A stretch of DNA of 64,000 nt from Sinotaia quadrata (GCA_028829895.1 CM054182.1:57396879-57460878); one strand, 5' to 3'; positions 47,017 through 62,488 are shown, counted from the first letter of the stretch. A program made the numbers and translations. Notes: a model not told the origin generated them from the letters alone.

Positions 47017-48039
47017 GTGCGCAGATACGTAGGCATATACATTTAACTGTAAATAATTTAAATATTTTTACCCTAAATATGTAAGTTAGAGAAATTTAAA
47101 ATATCACATGTTCGGGATCTATTACGTGTTTTGTCCTTAGGGCATTTGAAGTAAACATCAAATATTCGAAAATGATGCCCTTGCAAAAGACCACTGTGAT
47201 GTGGCCTAACAATTCGAAAATGATGACCTTGTGAGAGACAACTGTGGTGTCGCCTAGGTTTCGCGGTATTCAGTTGAGCGTCCGTTTAATCACGAAAACA
47301 AATTGATTTGTCTAGTGCAGAAAGGATTAAACCTGTAACAATACCCGTAGAGATATTATTTGATTGTGTAAACATGTCATAGGATACCCGGGGGCTTACT
47401 GACAACAACTCTCAGAACGCGGTCAATCAATCACTGCAAGAAAACCGTATTAATCTATCTTGCGTTGATACAAAGCATGCAACACCACAAGCAACTCGTG
47501 GATTAAAATTACGCTTCTTTTATATATAAATGAGGAGAATCGGGTGAACATATCTTCTGACGAAACAAAGGCCTAGCAACTCACTGTCCATTCAAACACG
47601 CTGATTCAACAAAAGGGGAAATAACTCACACATTAGTCTGTGCACGATTCAGAATGTATAGAATTTGGCCGGAGAAGAAGAAACACGTGGCTTTTGTTGT
47701 AAATTTACATGGAACTCTGAGGAAAACTGATAGTATTTGCTAGAAATAGAAATTAACATAGATATATGTGCATAATTGTGCTGTTAACCATTTCTATACT
47801 GGACGCGATATAGTTAGTGTTGACGTCGTTACGTCTGCTCGTTTGCAGCAAGAAAAGAGTAAACTCACGTGACCTTTAGACTTACCTACTTAGACATTTT
47901 TTTTTCTCTAACAGAGCTTGCACGGTTACATATTGCACTGATCTGAGAAATCAGTTCTACACTTTCAAACTCTTATCTCAGAAAAAATAATTGCCTAGAA
48001 GCATTCTTAAAATCTGTCTTGTCACACTCTTACTTTGAC
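47013..48039. other. Intergenic, no gene seen
   Basis: Contains a diverged duplication around TTCGAAAATGATG...CTTG (about 47166 and 47214). No credible frame is present. Confidence 0.5.
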
Positions 48040-48145
48040 TCAGACACTTTCAAAATACCATAATAAGGTGTGCCCAAGGTCGAGTTACTTTGACAATTTA
48101 ACAAGTTATATAACAATTAAGTCTAGAAATAGGGATAGGCAAATA
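48040..48145 (-). repeat. R1 dispersed repeat, 5' fragment (inverted)
   Basis: GTGCCCAAGGTCGAGTTACT, TTGACAATTTAACAAGTTAT and ACAATTAAGTCTAGAAATAG match 915-990 directly and the start of R1 copy C (60357-60440) in reverse complement. Confidence 0.65.
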
Positions 48146-50004
48146 TATCCAGCACATAATGTTTCTCTCGAGTAGATGATTTAAGACACATATACACCAA
48201 CACACACAACTTTAATAATTGCACATGTGTACAAGCACTTCAATGACTAATTAAAAAATGTTGCATAAGATCACCTATAAATTAAGTCTTTTCGATATCT
48301 TCTAAACAGTTGTACGTTTCCTTCACACCATTACAATAATTACATATAACACTGATAATGCAACGTTCGCTCACATGCACACTTAATTATCATCTCTACT
48401 GCTTTGTTAAATAACGTAAATTGCATTAAAACAAAACTTCTGCTTAACATTGTATTTACACAGTTTTCCAAATTTGAATTAATCAGTAAATTTAAATGAC
48501 ATGGAAATGACAATTAATGTTTAGAAAAATTAGCTTTGGCCATATGTCACCTTAAGTTAACTCACCTCCAGACGCCCATAATATATCATCTTAGGGAAAC
48601 TAAAAAAAACTTGCAACAATACAATAAAATAACTCTATTACAGAACTAGGTCATCTAAATTAGTCTAGATTATTGTTCGTTTTCCAGAGACGCTTTCTTG
48701 ACCAGTCTTCTACATTCAGAAATAAACATTGGTAACAAGCACTTGCAGTAGTTCACGTATACTTTGCGCGTTCTGTGTTGAAAGAAAAAGGTGTGTGTTG
48801 GGCCTTGTGGGGTTGAGGGTTGGTGGAGGGATGGAGAAAGAAAGGAAAATTGAAACACATGCGCCTACAATGGAGCGTGTATCCCCTTAAAGAAAGGGTT
48901 TCGTTCAAAGGCCCCGTCGCTACTTCTTACTTTTTTACCTCGCAGGGATTCAGTGTCTTCCCCAATCACCCACAATATGTCGTACGTCTCTGTGACCCTA
49001 CCTTCCTTTGATTAAAAGGGGCCCTCGCAAACTGCTTCTTGACAAGTTTAAACTGCCACCGGCTTTGAGATGTTGTTGCTCGTTTAGCGTGGACGTGTTG
49101 AGCGCTTATGTAAGTAACTGCACACGGATGTAGTGGTCTGTGTATTTATTAGTCTTTTATTCCGAAAGAAATTAAATTAAATCGACTTTAACACGACTTT
49201 CTGTCTTCATATATATTTGTTATCATCAGTCATTTTTTATTCATTTATTCATTGAGTCTTCGATTATACTAACATTGTGTTAATCAGAGGAATACAGCGT
49301 TGTTATTATCCCGTGAAAAAAAAGGCGTGATTACTAATGTCTTTCTTAAAATTTACCATGACAAATCTGGTTTACCATGACAAATCTGGCAATAAATCAG
49401 CCCATAAAATACATTAATAAATTCTAGTTTTCGTGCAATAATAAAGACCTTCGACAGATATAATTATATCCAGTCAAGCCAAATTTGAAAATAAGCAGAA
49501 TGCTCATACTTCATTGAAATGTTGCATGAAGTATAAATCTCAATTAAACTGATATCACAAGAGATTGATGGCTTGAAGACCTATAGTACATTCACAATCT
49601 CACAGAGGGCAGCAATTCTGTCTTCACATAAATTAGGGGAATATCACGTTAAAACTACAACGTTTTCTTCGTTGAAATCAATTATATTTCGTTTTAATCT
49701 TTAGCCAAATTATAATCATAGACTTTCTCAGAGCCAATGGTAATTTTTATGCGCAGTCTAAGGTTTACTACACGAAGTTCATTGCATGAAATAAAAGTTA
49801 TTAAAGTTCTAAAAATTGTCTTTGCTGTGACACCTTCGTGTTACATTATATACTTATCTTGTCTTTATCAGATTCCAAGAGCATACAAGCATGATTTATA
49901 AGGCCTTAGATCCAGTGTAACAATATTTTGTTTTCGACACCAAATACTTATGCATTAAGTTTTATAACCATGTCGTCAGTTGCATAGTCTCGTGTATCAC
50001 CACT
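48146..50004. other. Intergenic, no gene seen
   Basis: Mostly unique AT-rich DNA. The short tandem TTTACCATGACAAATCTGG occurs twice at about 49354-49390. Opposed frames at 48670-49011 have no recognisable motif. Confidence 0.5.
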
Positions 50005-50153
50005 TGTCTTAGATATCAGTAAAGATTGGAACAAACACTTGTTGTCTTAGATATCAGTAAAGATTGGAACAAACACTTGTTGTCTTAGATATCAGTAAAG
50101 ATTGGAACAAACACTTGTTGTCTTAGATATCAGCAAAGATTGGAACAAACACT
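50005..50153. repeat. 38-bp minisatellite, four copies
   Basis: TGTCTTAGATATCAGTAAAG recurs at 50005, 50043, 50081 and 50119 with almost no divergence. Confidence 0.95.
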
Positions 50154-51025
50154 AACGTAAGAGCTGTCGGGTAAAACAATAATTTGATTTTTTTGTCGTT
50201 CGATGTAGAAATGTGCAGACTGTAGCGTACCTCGACACTTTGTATAAAATTGTTTGATGTGAACACCCCCCTCCCCGAGTCTAATGAACTGCAGGTAGAG
50301 TTTTCAAAAAGAAAAGGGTCTCCGACGAAAACTTCCATTGGATGCGCCAATTAAATTTTATTAACGTAAGAAGAACTATTTGAATACTTTGTTTACTGTT
50401 GAGTTAATACTGACCCAAAATACTGCAAAGGCATAAACTTTAATGTCCAATGATGAACCAAGCGAAGACACAATGAAGATGTAGAAATGTTTGTTCGTTG
50501 TATATTTGTTTGTTTGCTGTTCGTTAATTTATTGTATGTCAGTTCGCTCGTTCGTTGTCTGCTTACTCCTTGTTTGTTCGTTTGTTTGTTTATTTGTTGT
50601 TTGTTTGCTGGTTCGTTATGTTCTTTGACTTTAGTAATGTAAATGACAAGAGATTTTATGTTGTAATGTCACTGTAAGTGCAGAGTGAATAGTTAATGAG
50701 TGTTATGTATATTCCGGACATCGGCCAAAGAACCACTCTTAGTAACTGCTAATGATTGTTTATGTGACCTGCAACACATGAGTTCGATTTCTTGCCGTAT
50801 CCAACAACTAGACATTTACTACCCTGAGCTCGGGACTGGTTAAGGACAACCCGTGAGTTTTTCAACACAAAGAATGAAACCCCTTGCCCCTCGAGCAAGC
50901 AGCCAACGCCCCAGCTATTTTCTGTATGATTAGTTATTTAAAAAACTTTTACATTTTAAAAAACTTACATATTTCAAATATGCAAATAAGTACATTAAAA
51001 TCTTTAGTAATTATACGAAATATCT
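50154..51025. other. Intergenic; TTTGTTCG-rich stretch
   Basis: No gene is seen. At 50480-50620 there is a degenerate TTTGTT/GTTCG pentanucleotide-like stretch. Confidence 0.5.
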
Positions 51026-51141
<116 letters not shown>

Positions 51142-51386
51142 TTTGTCTGTTTATCTGTCTAACTATCAAAAGAGGAAGACTTTTTTAATCCAAACTGAAA
51201 TATAGGAACAAATAGACATCTATAAACTTGCTAAGGTCGGTACTCCAGAAAATAATGAGAGAAAACAAATTCCTCTAGAGCTATCCAGGGCCATAACGTC
51301 CTAAGACCAAAGCGCCCCATGCAAGCTCTGATGAGGAAAGAAGCTAACAGGAACCACCATCGTCTAGAAATATATATTCTCTCTCT

Positions 51387-51388
51387 CA

Positions 51389-51471
<83 letters not shown>
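51387..51471. repeat. (CA)n microsatellite
   Basis: CA run with one GA interruption (near 51422). The Cys-Val and Thr-His frames across it are artefacts. Confidence 0.97.
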
Positions 51472-51472
<1 letters not shown>

Positions 51473-52237
51473 TACACATACACTCCACACAGAGGATGAA
51501 TCAATGTAACGAATAATAAAAGTAAACTATATTTGTGATAAATAAAACGTAATGTGGAAAAATTTGAATGAAACTCGGGAACTCAAACTCAATGTGCTCA
51601 GGGAAAGATGTTCAGTCTCTGCAAATGATAGAATTCACAAAAACGAAACAGAACTGATTGTTTTTTCTAACGAACACCTCGTGAATGAAAATCAAAGACA
51701 TCTATTTTATTGAGTACGTTTGGTGCCAAAGGTGGGGAATGTTTTGTCATCAATTCTTTGCAAATTTTACGTCAGTATATTTTCTGATGTATACTACTAC
51801 AACCACTAAAAGAAAAGACCATGGAAAGGAAAAGATAGAAAGAAAGAAAAATAGGAAAAGAAAAACGAAGCTATTACAAAATGTCCAGCGCTCTGACCGT
51901 CTTTCCTAAGATGATAAGTTCGATTGTGCTGTAAATATGGCGTTTTGCTTCTTCTGATCACAATTGTGATTCCCGCCGTCATGCATGACTGGCCGCATCA
52001 AGCGAGCTATGCCGCTTTAACTTTTTATTGGCTCTCTTTACCATTTCCGTTGGCCATCCCTAGAAACGGGTGCACTGCGGGAAGTTATTTGTTCCCTGTC
52101 GATTTAATGCTTCCATAAGCTAACTATTAAAACTGAGCTCTTTGATGACGCATTCGGTGTGCTTTTCTTTGTCTTGGTTTCATTTAGTTGGAAATTTGGA
52201 CGTCTAATACCAAATGATGACTCTCTCACACATATAT
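51472..52237. other. Intergenic, no gene seen
   Basis: The purine-rich stretch 51808-51872 gives a Lys/Arg-rich frame that is compositional. No domain is recognised. Confidence 0.5.
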
Positions 52238-52293
52238 ATGTTTGTGTGTGTGTGTGTGTGTGTGTGAGTGAGTGAGAGAGAGAGAGAGAGCGT
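52238..52293. repeat. (TG)n/(GA)n compound microsatellite
   Basis: TG run followed by GAGT and GA dinucleotides. Confidence 0.94.
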
Positions 52294-52494
52294 GTACATA
52301 TAGTATAAACGAGAGAAAGAGAGATGAAATAATAACAATTACTGTTCTGTATGCGTAGTTGCAATGAACCAAACAGAAATGTAGACTAACGACAAAATAT
52401 CTGACACAGGAAGAAACATATTGAGATAAAAACATAAAACACAAAACAATCTGAGAAGATTGAGACATAGTAAGAAGAGACATAGTTTAGAATT

Positions 52495-52628
52495 AAAAGG
52501 CAAAGAGAACCTCTCATAAAATGACCCAACAAGGGATAAAAGGCAAAGAGAATCTCTCATAAAATGACACAACAGGGATAAAAGGCAAAGAGAACCTCTC
52601 ATAAAATGACACAACAAGGGATAAAAGG
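52495..52628. repeat. ~43-bp minisatellite, three copies
   Basis: AAAAGGCAAAGAGAACCTCT starts units at 52495, 52538 and 52580; each ends ATGACACAACAAGGGAT or a close variant. Confidence 0.93.
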
Positions 52629-52795
52629 TTTTAAAAGTCAGACACAAGAATTCATACACATTGGGATAAAAAAACATAAAACAGGAACTTTGGCTAATAA
52701 AAAAGCTTAAACTGATTCAAAAGGCTAATTATTAATAGAAAAAAAAGATAAATTATAAATTGGGGAAGTTTGATGTGATCTATATATTTATCTAC

Positions 52796-54209
<1,414 letters not shown>

Positions 54210-54762
54210 GTAGTATGCGAGTGGACCAGCCACAAGACTAGTGAAAATCATTAAGAAAAGAAAGTCAGTGTGGATCAGCCACAAGACTAGTCAAAACTAT
54301 TAAGAAAAGAAAAGTCAATGTGGATCAGCCACAAGACTAGTGAAAACAATTAAGAAAAGAAAAGTCAATGTGGATCAGCCACAAGACTAGTCAAAACTAT
54401 TAAGAAAAGAAAAGTCAATGTGGATCAGCCACAAGACTAGTGAAAACAATTAAGAAAAGAAAAGTCAATGTGGGACCAGCCACAATTAGTGAAAATCATT
54501 AAGAAAAGTCAGTTTGGACCAGCCACAAGACTATCAGAGCCATTAAGAAAAAAGGTCAGTGTGGACCAGCCACAAGACTAGTCAGAAAACTTTAAGAACA
54601 GAAAGGTCAGTGTGGACCAGACACAAAACTAGTCAGAAACTTTAAGAACAGAAAAGTCAGTGTGGACCAGCCACAAAACTAGTTAGAATCTTTAAGAACA
54701 GAAAGGTCAGTGTGGACCAGCCACAAGAGTAGTCAGAACAATTAAGAAGATCAAAGTCAGAA
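54210..54762. repeat. ~50-bp minisatellite, about ten or eleven diverged copies
   Basis: Units contain GTGGATCAGCCACAAGACTA or GTGGACCAGCCACAAGACTA, then TTAAGAAAAGAAAAGTCA. Starts at 54311, 54361, 54411 and 54461 give an exact 50-bp period in the middle. The flanks are more divergent (CAAAACTAGT, AGAACAGAAAGG), with unit-length variants of about 46-60 bp. Confidence 0.93.
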
Positions 54763-55984
54763 TCGCAAGCGATTGCTATTTTATTTTCAGTAAGAAAAGT
54801 TACAACAACCCTTCAGGAATAATCAGAACAGTATAGCATGGTTCATAACCTGTCACAATTGCTAGGTCAAACTGTGTAGGGCGAGGTAGGAATACTATGT
54901 ATAGACAGCTTGTTCAAACCGCTCAACTTACCTTTCCTTTTAATTCTTTTTTTTATTATAGTTGCTCAAACGTTTAGTTGATTGGAATACTTGAATAGAA
55001 AGAAGAGAAAACATTTTTGAAATAATCGCAAAAACTAAGAACAGTGTATCTTTCCTCTTATCTATTCAATATATTTCTTTTAAAATGCACTTTTAAAATT
55101 ATTTTAATTTGCGGAGTAGTCAAAGGCATATCGGACACAATAGTTGTAAGTAAAGCGAAGAAAGAGCTGTATCATCAAAACATTAATCCGTTCCAAGATT
55201 TAAATAAAATATAGGTATTACGTAAGGGAAAAAAATTAAGAAATCAATTTATGAAGTAATGCAGAATCAGAGTAGACATTTGTAATTATTTATTTTACTA
55301 CATTTAAGATTTATTAAATATTATTCTATTAAAACTGTTTAACATATCCAGTGGGGATGGTCCAGAAGTTTCTTTGTTGAAGAAGTACTCTGTTCTATCA
55401 ATTTGAATTTGAACATAACTTGAGTCTGGCCATAAAGGCAATTGACAAGCCTCTTTGGATGTCTCTTTATGCTACAGTGACTACTGTACTCTACTTGAAT
55501 ACATTGGTGTGTGCGTCCAGCATTGTCATCAATATATCTGTAAATTGTGTTGCTGTAAGTTGGTTCCTGTGAAATCCGTTCAAGAAATAATATGGCGGAG
55601 ATTTGTGGCCTGATTTTGATCTCAAGAATTCATGAAAATTATTGAGAACATTCCTAAGAAACCTAATGTGCTTGAATGTGCATGTGAAATTCAGGACAAT
55701 TCTCTATGGCCTGCACGGAGAGCACATCCGAGATTCTGGAACAGTTGTGTAATGTGACTCTAGAACCTCGCCTAAGTATGAAAGGCAGTGACCTTTTGCA
55801 AACTGCATGATTGTGAAACACACAGTGGTGACAACCAGCCATCTTTGAACAGGTTATTTGTATTGACTTTAATTATTTCTCTAAAACTCCACCCTCATTT
55901 CTCTGTTGATATCCATGCACGTGATGGTATACTTATGTTAATTGACTGCTTACGCCTAAATTAGGATGAACCGAACAATTGTCA
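54763..55984. other. Intergenic, no gene seen
   Basis: Unique-looking non-coding DNA. Confidence 0.45.
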
Positions 55985-56350
<366 letters not shown>

Positions 56351-56736
56351 CTATTTGTCTGTCTGTTTGTTTGTCTATCTATCTGTTAATGGAATACTAT
56401 TAGAACATAATTTGAAAATATATATTTAATTATGCTTGAAAATCACTCTCATCAATATTTATTCATAAAATTAAATTTTCTTTGTTATAAATATGTATTT
56501 AGATAAACAAATTTAATTACAGTCATAAGAAACAGTGATATTCAATTGTCTGTCCGCTTGTGTTCTTTAAAAGTATTGTTTATTTGGACATGTCTAAAGC
56601 AACATGGTCACGTTTCAATTGAATTGCATTTCTGTAAGATGTACGGTTATATTTTTGAAACAAAACACTAAAAAATTTAAATGTTTTTTTTTATATCATT
56701 GATGTTCGTTCAAGTTTTTCATTGTTTCATTTAATT

Positions 56737-56738
<2 letters not shown>

Positions 56739-56796
<58 letters not shown>

Positions 56797-56797
56797 A
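56739..56797. repeat. (TTTC)n microsatellite
   Basis: About 14 TTTC units. Confidence 0.96.
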
Positions 56798-57029
56798 TTT
56801 ATTTTTTATTTTTGCATTCTTACTTTCATGTATGTTTATGTTTGGTCCCATGTCCTAAATGAATTTGACGATGTCATGTAACATTACTATAAGTTTTAAT
56901 TTGAATGTCGCCACTATACTATTTTATTATATTTGCTAGATTATCCTAGATTATCTCTCTTGAATATTTTAATGTGACGTCAGTGTGTCATTTTAATTTC
57001 TTTTATAATATTATTCTGCATTGTTTCAG

Positions 57030-57432
57030 GTTGAAATCAGCATTCGATATCATCTAAGAAGATTGGGAAATTTTGAATTTATTTTAAACATCATGTGTCC
57101 TTGAACCTGCCGCAAGGAAGCGTACTCTAGAAACGGGAGAATACCAAGACAACAAGAAAGGAATCAAGGAGGAAGAGTTGTACTTGAATAAAAAAAATTC
57201 CAAAGCATTGATATTTCATTTGTACACTCGTTTATTTAAATAATATGATTTTGGCGGAAACAAAACTGTAGACCACTCTAAAGATGGCAATAAGAATTTG
57301 AATAATGGTGGCAGACCAAAAGAGAATTTCAGACAAAAGTAGAAGAATACCGGTAAGGAATACTTTGACCTGCAAAGCCTAAGATATGACAATGGTTGTC
57401 AGAAATTGGAAAAGCGACACTAGACAACCGTC
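57030..57432 (+). other. Wnt10 candidate 5' UTR part of the first coding exon
   Basis: A TTGTTTCAG|G acceptor at 57029/57030 is followed by about 400 bp without a long frame, leading to the Wnt10 start codon. An in-frame TAG at 57421 lies just upstream of the ATG, so translation cannot start earlier in this frame. Whether the exon begins at this acceptor or at a nearby transcription start is not decidable from sequence. An alternative donor-like ACCG|GTAAGG occurs at about 57350. Confidence 0.4.
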
Positions 57433-57500
57433 ATGCAAGCAATTCGTGGAATGACGTTCTTTGTACTGACTCTTTTACTGACATTTCTTCCCATGACTAG
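57433..57500 (+). CDS. Wnt10 exon 1 (signal peptide)
   Basis: ATG at 57433 encodes 22 residues plus two bases of codon 23. A short basic start (MQAIRG) is followed by the hydrophobic core FFVLTLLLTFLP, a typical secretory signal. The exon ends ACTAG|GTAAGT, a consensus donor at 57500/57501. Joined to the acceptor at 62488/62489, the split codon becomes AGA and the frame runs on into the Wnt domain. An in-frame TAG at 57421 and G at -3 support this start. Secretion is expected for a Wnt ligand. The exon is too short to be identified alone and is called from its phase match to exon 2. Confidence 0.72.
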
Positions 57501-58028
57501 GTAAGTGTCCTTTTGCATTATGTTGACATTATGTGCTGTCAGATAGGGCATGTGTCATATGTGCTTTGTTTCAACGAATTTAATACCAACTTCACATATA
57601 AAACGACTTTTTTATTACACTCTATACAGGACAAAACAGAGTAGCAGTCAAGTGGCTATTTGACAAGGTTTCTGTCGAAAAACATATTGCTATTAATTTG
57701 TTATATTACTGACCACATTTATTTTGTTGCTGTCTTAACATTATTATTAAGATTACTTTTCAGGTTTAACAGGCACATATCTAATTCGTCGTTTCCTAGT
57801 TACATTGCTGAAAAACATACTGCATATAAGCATAATTTTTATTTTGACAATTTCTTAGTGCTTCCATAGTATGTCATGGGTATTAATAGTTAATGATAAT
57901 TTACATCATATGCTACCAAACACTGGGGATGGTATATGGATACATAATTTATCTACGTTTTGAAGCTATACTGTTGAATATTAAGTACAAATTAATTTCT
58001 ATTTTACTTGGAATTATTTATTTAATCC

Positions 58029-58279
58029 TTTTTCGACTATCATTTGTCTCGTTTCGTTACATTCTGTGACAATTTCTCTTTTTCGACTATCATTTGTCTC
58101 GTTTCGTTACATTCTGTGACAATTTCTCTTTTTCGACTATCATTTGTCACGTTTCGTTACATTCTGTGACAATTTCTCTTTTTCGACTATCATTTGTCTC
58201 GTTTCATTACATTCTGTGACAATTTCTCTTTTTCGACTATCATTTGTCTCGTTTCATTACATTCTGTGACAATCTCTCT
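58029..58279. repeat. 50-bp minisatellite, five copies (Wnt10 intron 1)
   Basis: TTTCGACTATCATTTGTCTC starts at 58031, 58081, 58131, 58181 and 58231. Copies differ by only one to three bases. Confidence 0.97.
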
Positions 58280-58532
58280 TCACTCTTTTACTTCTCGTTT
58301 AGATTCTCCTACTTTTGTTCAGACTGCTCTTGAACTGTTTCTGTTCATTTTCTATTTCTTTGTTTTCTTGCAGCACCTGTTAATGTCCACTTAATTTCAC
58401 TATAATTTCAGTATTTCACTATGAAATAACGACTTGATTATATTAATATCTAAGACATTTGTTTGAGGATGCATTAGAATTTCACATAAATGTGGCTATT
58501 GATGTGTATTTTGTGAATGTATTGTGTTTGTC

Positions 58533-58533
<1 letters not shown>

Positions 58534-58625
<92 letters not shown>

Positions 58626-58680
58626 ACAGACACACATATAGATAGAGAGAGAGAGGGATAGATAGATAGATAGATAGATT
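58534..58680. repeat. (GATA)n/(GA)n compound microsatellite
   Basis: GATA run, then a long GA run (about 58571-58622), then a second short GATA run. Confidence 0.95.
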
Positions 58681-60356
58681 GAAACATAACTCGTCTCTAA
58701 TTTAAATTACAGAAATTGGAGTTTATTGAAAGCATTTGGTTAAGTGATTACGTCCAGTATCTAATTGTCATACAGTTCAAAGCGACCTGTGTCTTTAGAT
58801 CTTAAAAGATGGAGTTGGAATCTGTTTCAAGCGGAAGTAATGAGAAGAATCATTGAGTTCTAAGAAATTATAATTATGAATGGATTGAATTTATAAATGT
58901 TGAAGTAATTAAGCTGGCATAATATATTGTAGTTACAAGAAAGGAACATTACTTCTATATTTGTTTTTACTGTAGGTGGGTAAAACTGCTCTTAAAAGGT
59001 CAAATGGCAAACGTTTTGTCGATTAAAGAAATATGCGTTATTCTCAATTGAACAATAACTATGGACCCCTTTAGATTACAACAAATCATGACAAAGAAGT
59101 ATTATTTTCAATTTGTTAGATCTAACAAACGATTTATTTTTTTTCTGCATCTTTATCCCTGTTTCGTGTTTAATGAAAATTAATATTGTTTGCGATTTGA
59201 ATGTTCAGTATATGTATAGTTCATTGACACACAATATTAAATGGTATAGTAAAATTCTGACACTTATCTTTTTGAAGTCGTTCCTTCATGTGTCTCCTTT
59301 ACATTCAACGACCATTTCTGTTTCGGGTCTACAGTGTTTATCAATTGCTCCAATCTTTTCAAAGCTTTGAAGTGTATTCAGTATAAACGGGGTGTACTTT
59401 GCTCGAGGAGTTTAAGTGACTTTACTTCTTTTCTCTATTAGTCCCGCAATTTTCGATGCAGCTGATATTGAGAGAGCGAAATGTTTTGTGCAAACTTTTC
59501 TTAAAGTGGGGGGGTGCGCCTCCGGGCTTTTATGAAAGCCAACAATTAGTGCGAAAATCTTTCGGATTCACTGGACATTGACTCCAGCAGACGTTGCTTG
59601 GAAGTGGGTGAGAAGAAAAAAAATTGGCGTTGATAGAATTCACAAGCTGTTTTTAATAAACTCGCGATTGGGTCAAACAGTATAATAGGCGAGTACAACC
59701 CATTGATATCCGGTACATCAAAATACAGTGAAATACAATTAAATGAAACAAAATAAAATAAGCATTAAAACATACATTTCTGTGTTGTTGATCTTTGTCA
59801 TTTGTATGGTTTTACGAACTTTTGATTCATAGAATATAGTAGAGATTACGAGGGAGGAGGGACTTTGTAAAGTTTGCTAAGCGTATTTTTTAATATAAAT
59901 ATATATGAAGAATGTGACAGAGTGCATAGGAAATAAACTATCCTTAATCATCTGGATCCATAGTATTGGGTTGTATAAGTCCCGTAAAGCCTGAATAGGC
60001 AAACACCATTGCCACGCTACGTAACGATTAAAAATTAACATAAATGACTAGCAGTTCTCTAGGAGTCATTCCAATCTGACATCTATTTGCAGTTTAAATT
60101 AAAGCTGAGAGTTTGAGTTGGGAAACACTTTCCATACAAGAGAAAAAAATTGGAGGATTAGAAGCATTTGAAAAAGGTTTCATTCAAGCAAGCAACCGTT
60201 TAATAAACGTAACACCTGTGATAACTCGTCAGTGACCAACATTCGAAGATTTGAAATGTAACATAACCTGCCGTTTATTATCAATAGGACCTCAGGCAAA
60301 TTATATACAAAAAGAAGAAAAATAACAGTTATCATCTTAACTGTGGCAGAGTAAAT

Positions 60357-61939
60357 TTACCACTCCCTATTTTTAATCTTAATTATTATATAAGTTGCTA
60401 AATTGTCAGAGTGACCCGACCCTGTTAGTTTGAAAGTGTCTGAGTTTGAAGTAAACAGCCTAAGGCAAGAACATTTTAGAATCGCTGACCTAATGGAAAC
60501 TGAGTGAGCAGTTTCTATTATCCAATGATTTTTATTTATGAAAACGAGACCAGCCAATGGACTGAGATTAAGGAATTAAGTTACTGTCGAGAATTCTAAC
60601 TTTTATTCACTTTCAATCTGAATGAGGAAGAGAGAAGTCTGGCTTGAGGGCAATCGTTATTTTGAGTGGTGAGTTTAATTGACTGATTGAGAGAGAATGG
60701 ACTTAGAAACATTTCATGCACTTTACTTTGATATGTTATACTTGTGTTTATGTAAAGATGTACTATTTAAGTTGATTTATTTACTATTGATATGTTATAC
60801 TTGTGTTTATGTAAAGATGTACTATTTAAGTTGATTTATTTACTATTGAAATGTTATACTTGTGTTTATGTAAAGATATACTATTTAAGTTGATTTATTT
60901 ACTACAAATATTTGAACTAAGCTGCAACCATGTGGTGTATTAATATGTGACATTGTTTGATACATTGTATTTATTGTACCACGTGTGCATGGAGATAATG
61001 AATACCGTTGCAAAAATTGTAAGTTTAAGAATGGAATGTCAGATATAATGGTGTTATATTGTGATGAATAGGAAACTTAGGCTTGCTCCTTAATTGTATG
61101 TTACAGTGAACAAGTGCCTTCTTCTGACCTTTGACTTTGTTGCAATATATATAAACGTTAAGGGAATACGCTATGTACTCTTGATGTACAAAAGCAAGGA
61201 ATGCTATGTACATCAGTACAGTCAAGTACCAAAACCATTGTGATTGTGTTCTGCTCAATAAGCCAACACGGTGGAGAGAGCGCCAGGTTGGTTGAGAGAA
61301 AACAACGTGTTAGTGTTTTCCTAGGCATGAGGCAGGTAGTGCCGACATTTTGATATTGTGTCATTGTGACACTGTTGCAAGGCCAAGACTGGAAGCTGTA
61401 CTTTCTTAATCCAGGTTATGTGAAGGTTTACAATAACCTATGTCTAATAACTCCATTTCTATTCTCTGATAGACTAACCTGCGATTTGTATTGACTCTAG
61501 TGTAGAACTGTAATTATATTTTGTATTATTACATATATGTAGTGAGAGACTGTAAACAATAGTTATCTGAATGTGGATTCGTGGATTATTGATGTCAAGT
61601 TGTCTATTTCATTGTAATTGTCATATGTATATTTGATTTTTAAAAAATAAATTTATTGTTAATTTATTGACCTTCTTACATATTGATATTGATATAATCT
61701 TGTCTTGGAGAAGAAAGTGGGTGGATTGGGGCTCGCTAAAAATAGATTAAAGACAGATTTGTCTTCTCCTTTAGTAAGAGGTTTTTAATTCACGGAAACC
61801 TTATGTGACTGTAAATGTTGGTTGATGTTGTGGAATAGAGAAAACGTTTACGATGCCAAATTATCCGCCAAGTGAGAGACAAGAAGTGTATATTGAAGGA
61901 TCAGTAATAAAATAAAATTAATATTCTCATCACTTGAAA

Positions 61940-61940
<1 letters not shown>
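60357..61940 (+). repeat. R1 dispersed repeat, longest copy (C)
   Basis: Begins with the reverse complement of the fragments at 905-990 and 48040-48145. It continues through ATTATCCAATG and ACGAGACCAGCCAATGG, a private 59-bp triplication, AATAAATTTATTGTTAA, TCTTCTCCTTTAGTAAG and GAGAAAACGTTTACGATGCC. It then matches the right ends of 9010-10190 and 55985-56235. It lies wholly inside Wnt10 intron 1. No protein-coding potential or target-site duplication was identified. Confidence 0.68.
60730..60906. repeat. 59-bp tandem repeat, three copies, inside R1
   Basis: GATATGTTATACTTGTGTTT starts at 60730 and 60789, and GAAATGTTATAC at 60848. The three copies are nearly identical. Confidence 0.95.
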
Positions 61941-61943
<3 letters not shown>

Positions 61944-61975
<32 letters not shown>

Positions 61976-61980
61976 TGTGT
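61944..61980. repeat. (TG)n microsatellite at the R1 right end
   Basis: Short TG run with one CGCG interruption, immediately right of R1 copy C. Confidence 0.93.
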
Positions 61981-62488
61981 TTCGATAGCAGTTTTACGTC
62001 ATCAATGGAGCTTGCGTTGATCATTCCGTCATCTGACGCTATCTGATCTGTAGTGCCCCAGTGGTCCTCAGCCTCACACTTGTGTTCGAGGTGGAGGGGC
62101 GGAATGGGGTAAAGAAGGTTGAACCAGTTTGGCGCACACCATCAACCACCCTCCTATGGTGGAAATTCGTTCGATAACTTCCTTTGAATAATATATTATA
62201 CTGATTGCAAAATATTTAAAACACTTTCTCATACTACATTCTTGTTTGCAAAAATCAACAAATATTGCTATGCCGGCACTGATTTGGGTTAATTAATTTT
62301 AGAAAAATACTAACATTTAAACATTATCATATTTCATTTATATTTGCCAATTCATTTTGGAATAATACGAAATGAAAAAGTGAACCTAAAGAGAACACAA
62401 GAAAGATAAGAGTTTTCTTCCTGTAAAGTTACATTATTAAATATATATATATCGCATAATACTGTTTATTCTTCTTTCTCGTCAACAG

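Larger units (their letters stand above)
57501..62488 (+). other. Wnt10 intron 1 (about 5.0 kb)
   Basis: Bounded by GTAAGT and a pyrimidine-rich TTCTTCTTTCTCGTCAACAG acceptor. It contains a five-copy 50-bp minisatellite, GATA/GA microsatellites, a long R1 copy and a (TG)n tract. Frames inside it (for example 57660-57869, 59113-59370) have no recognisable domain. Confidence 0.7.
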
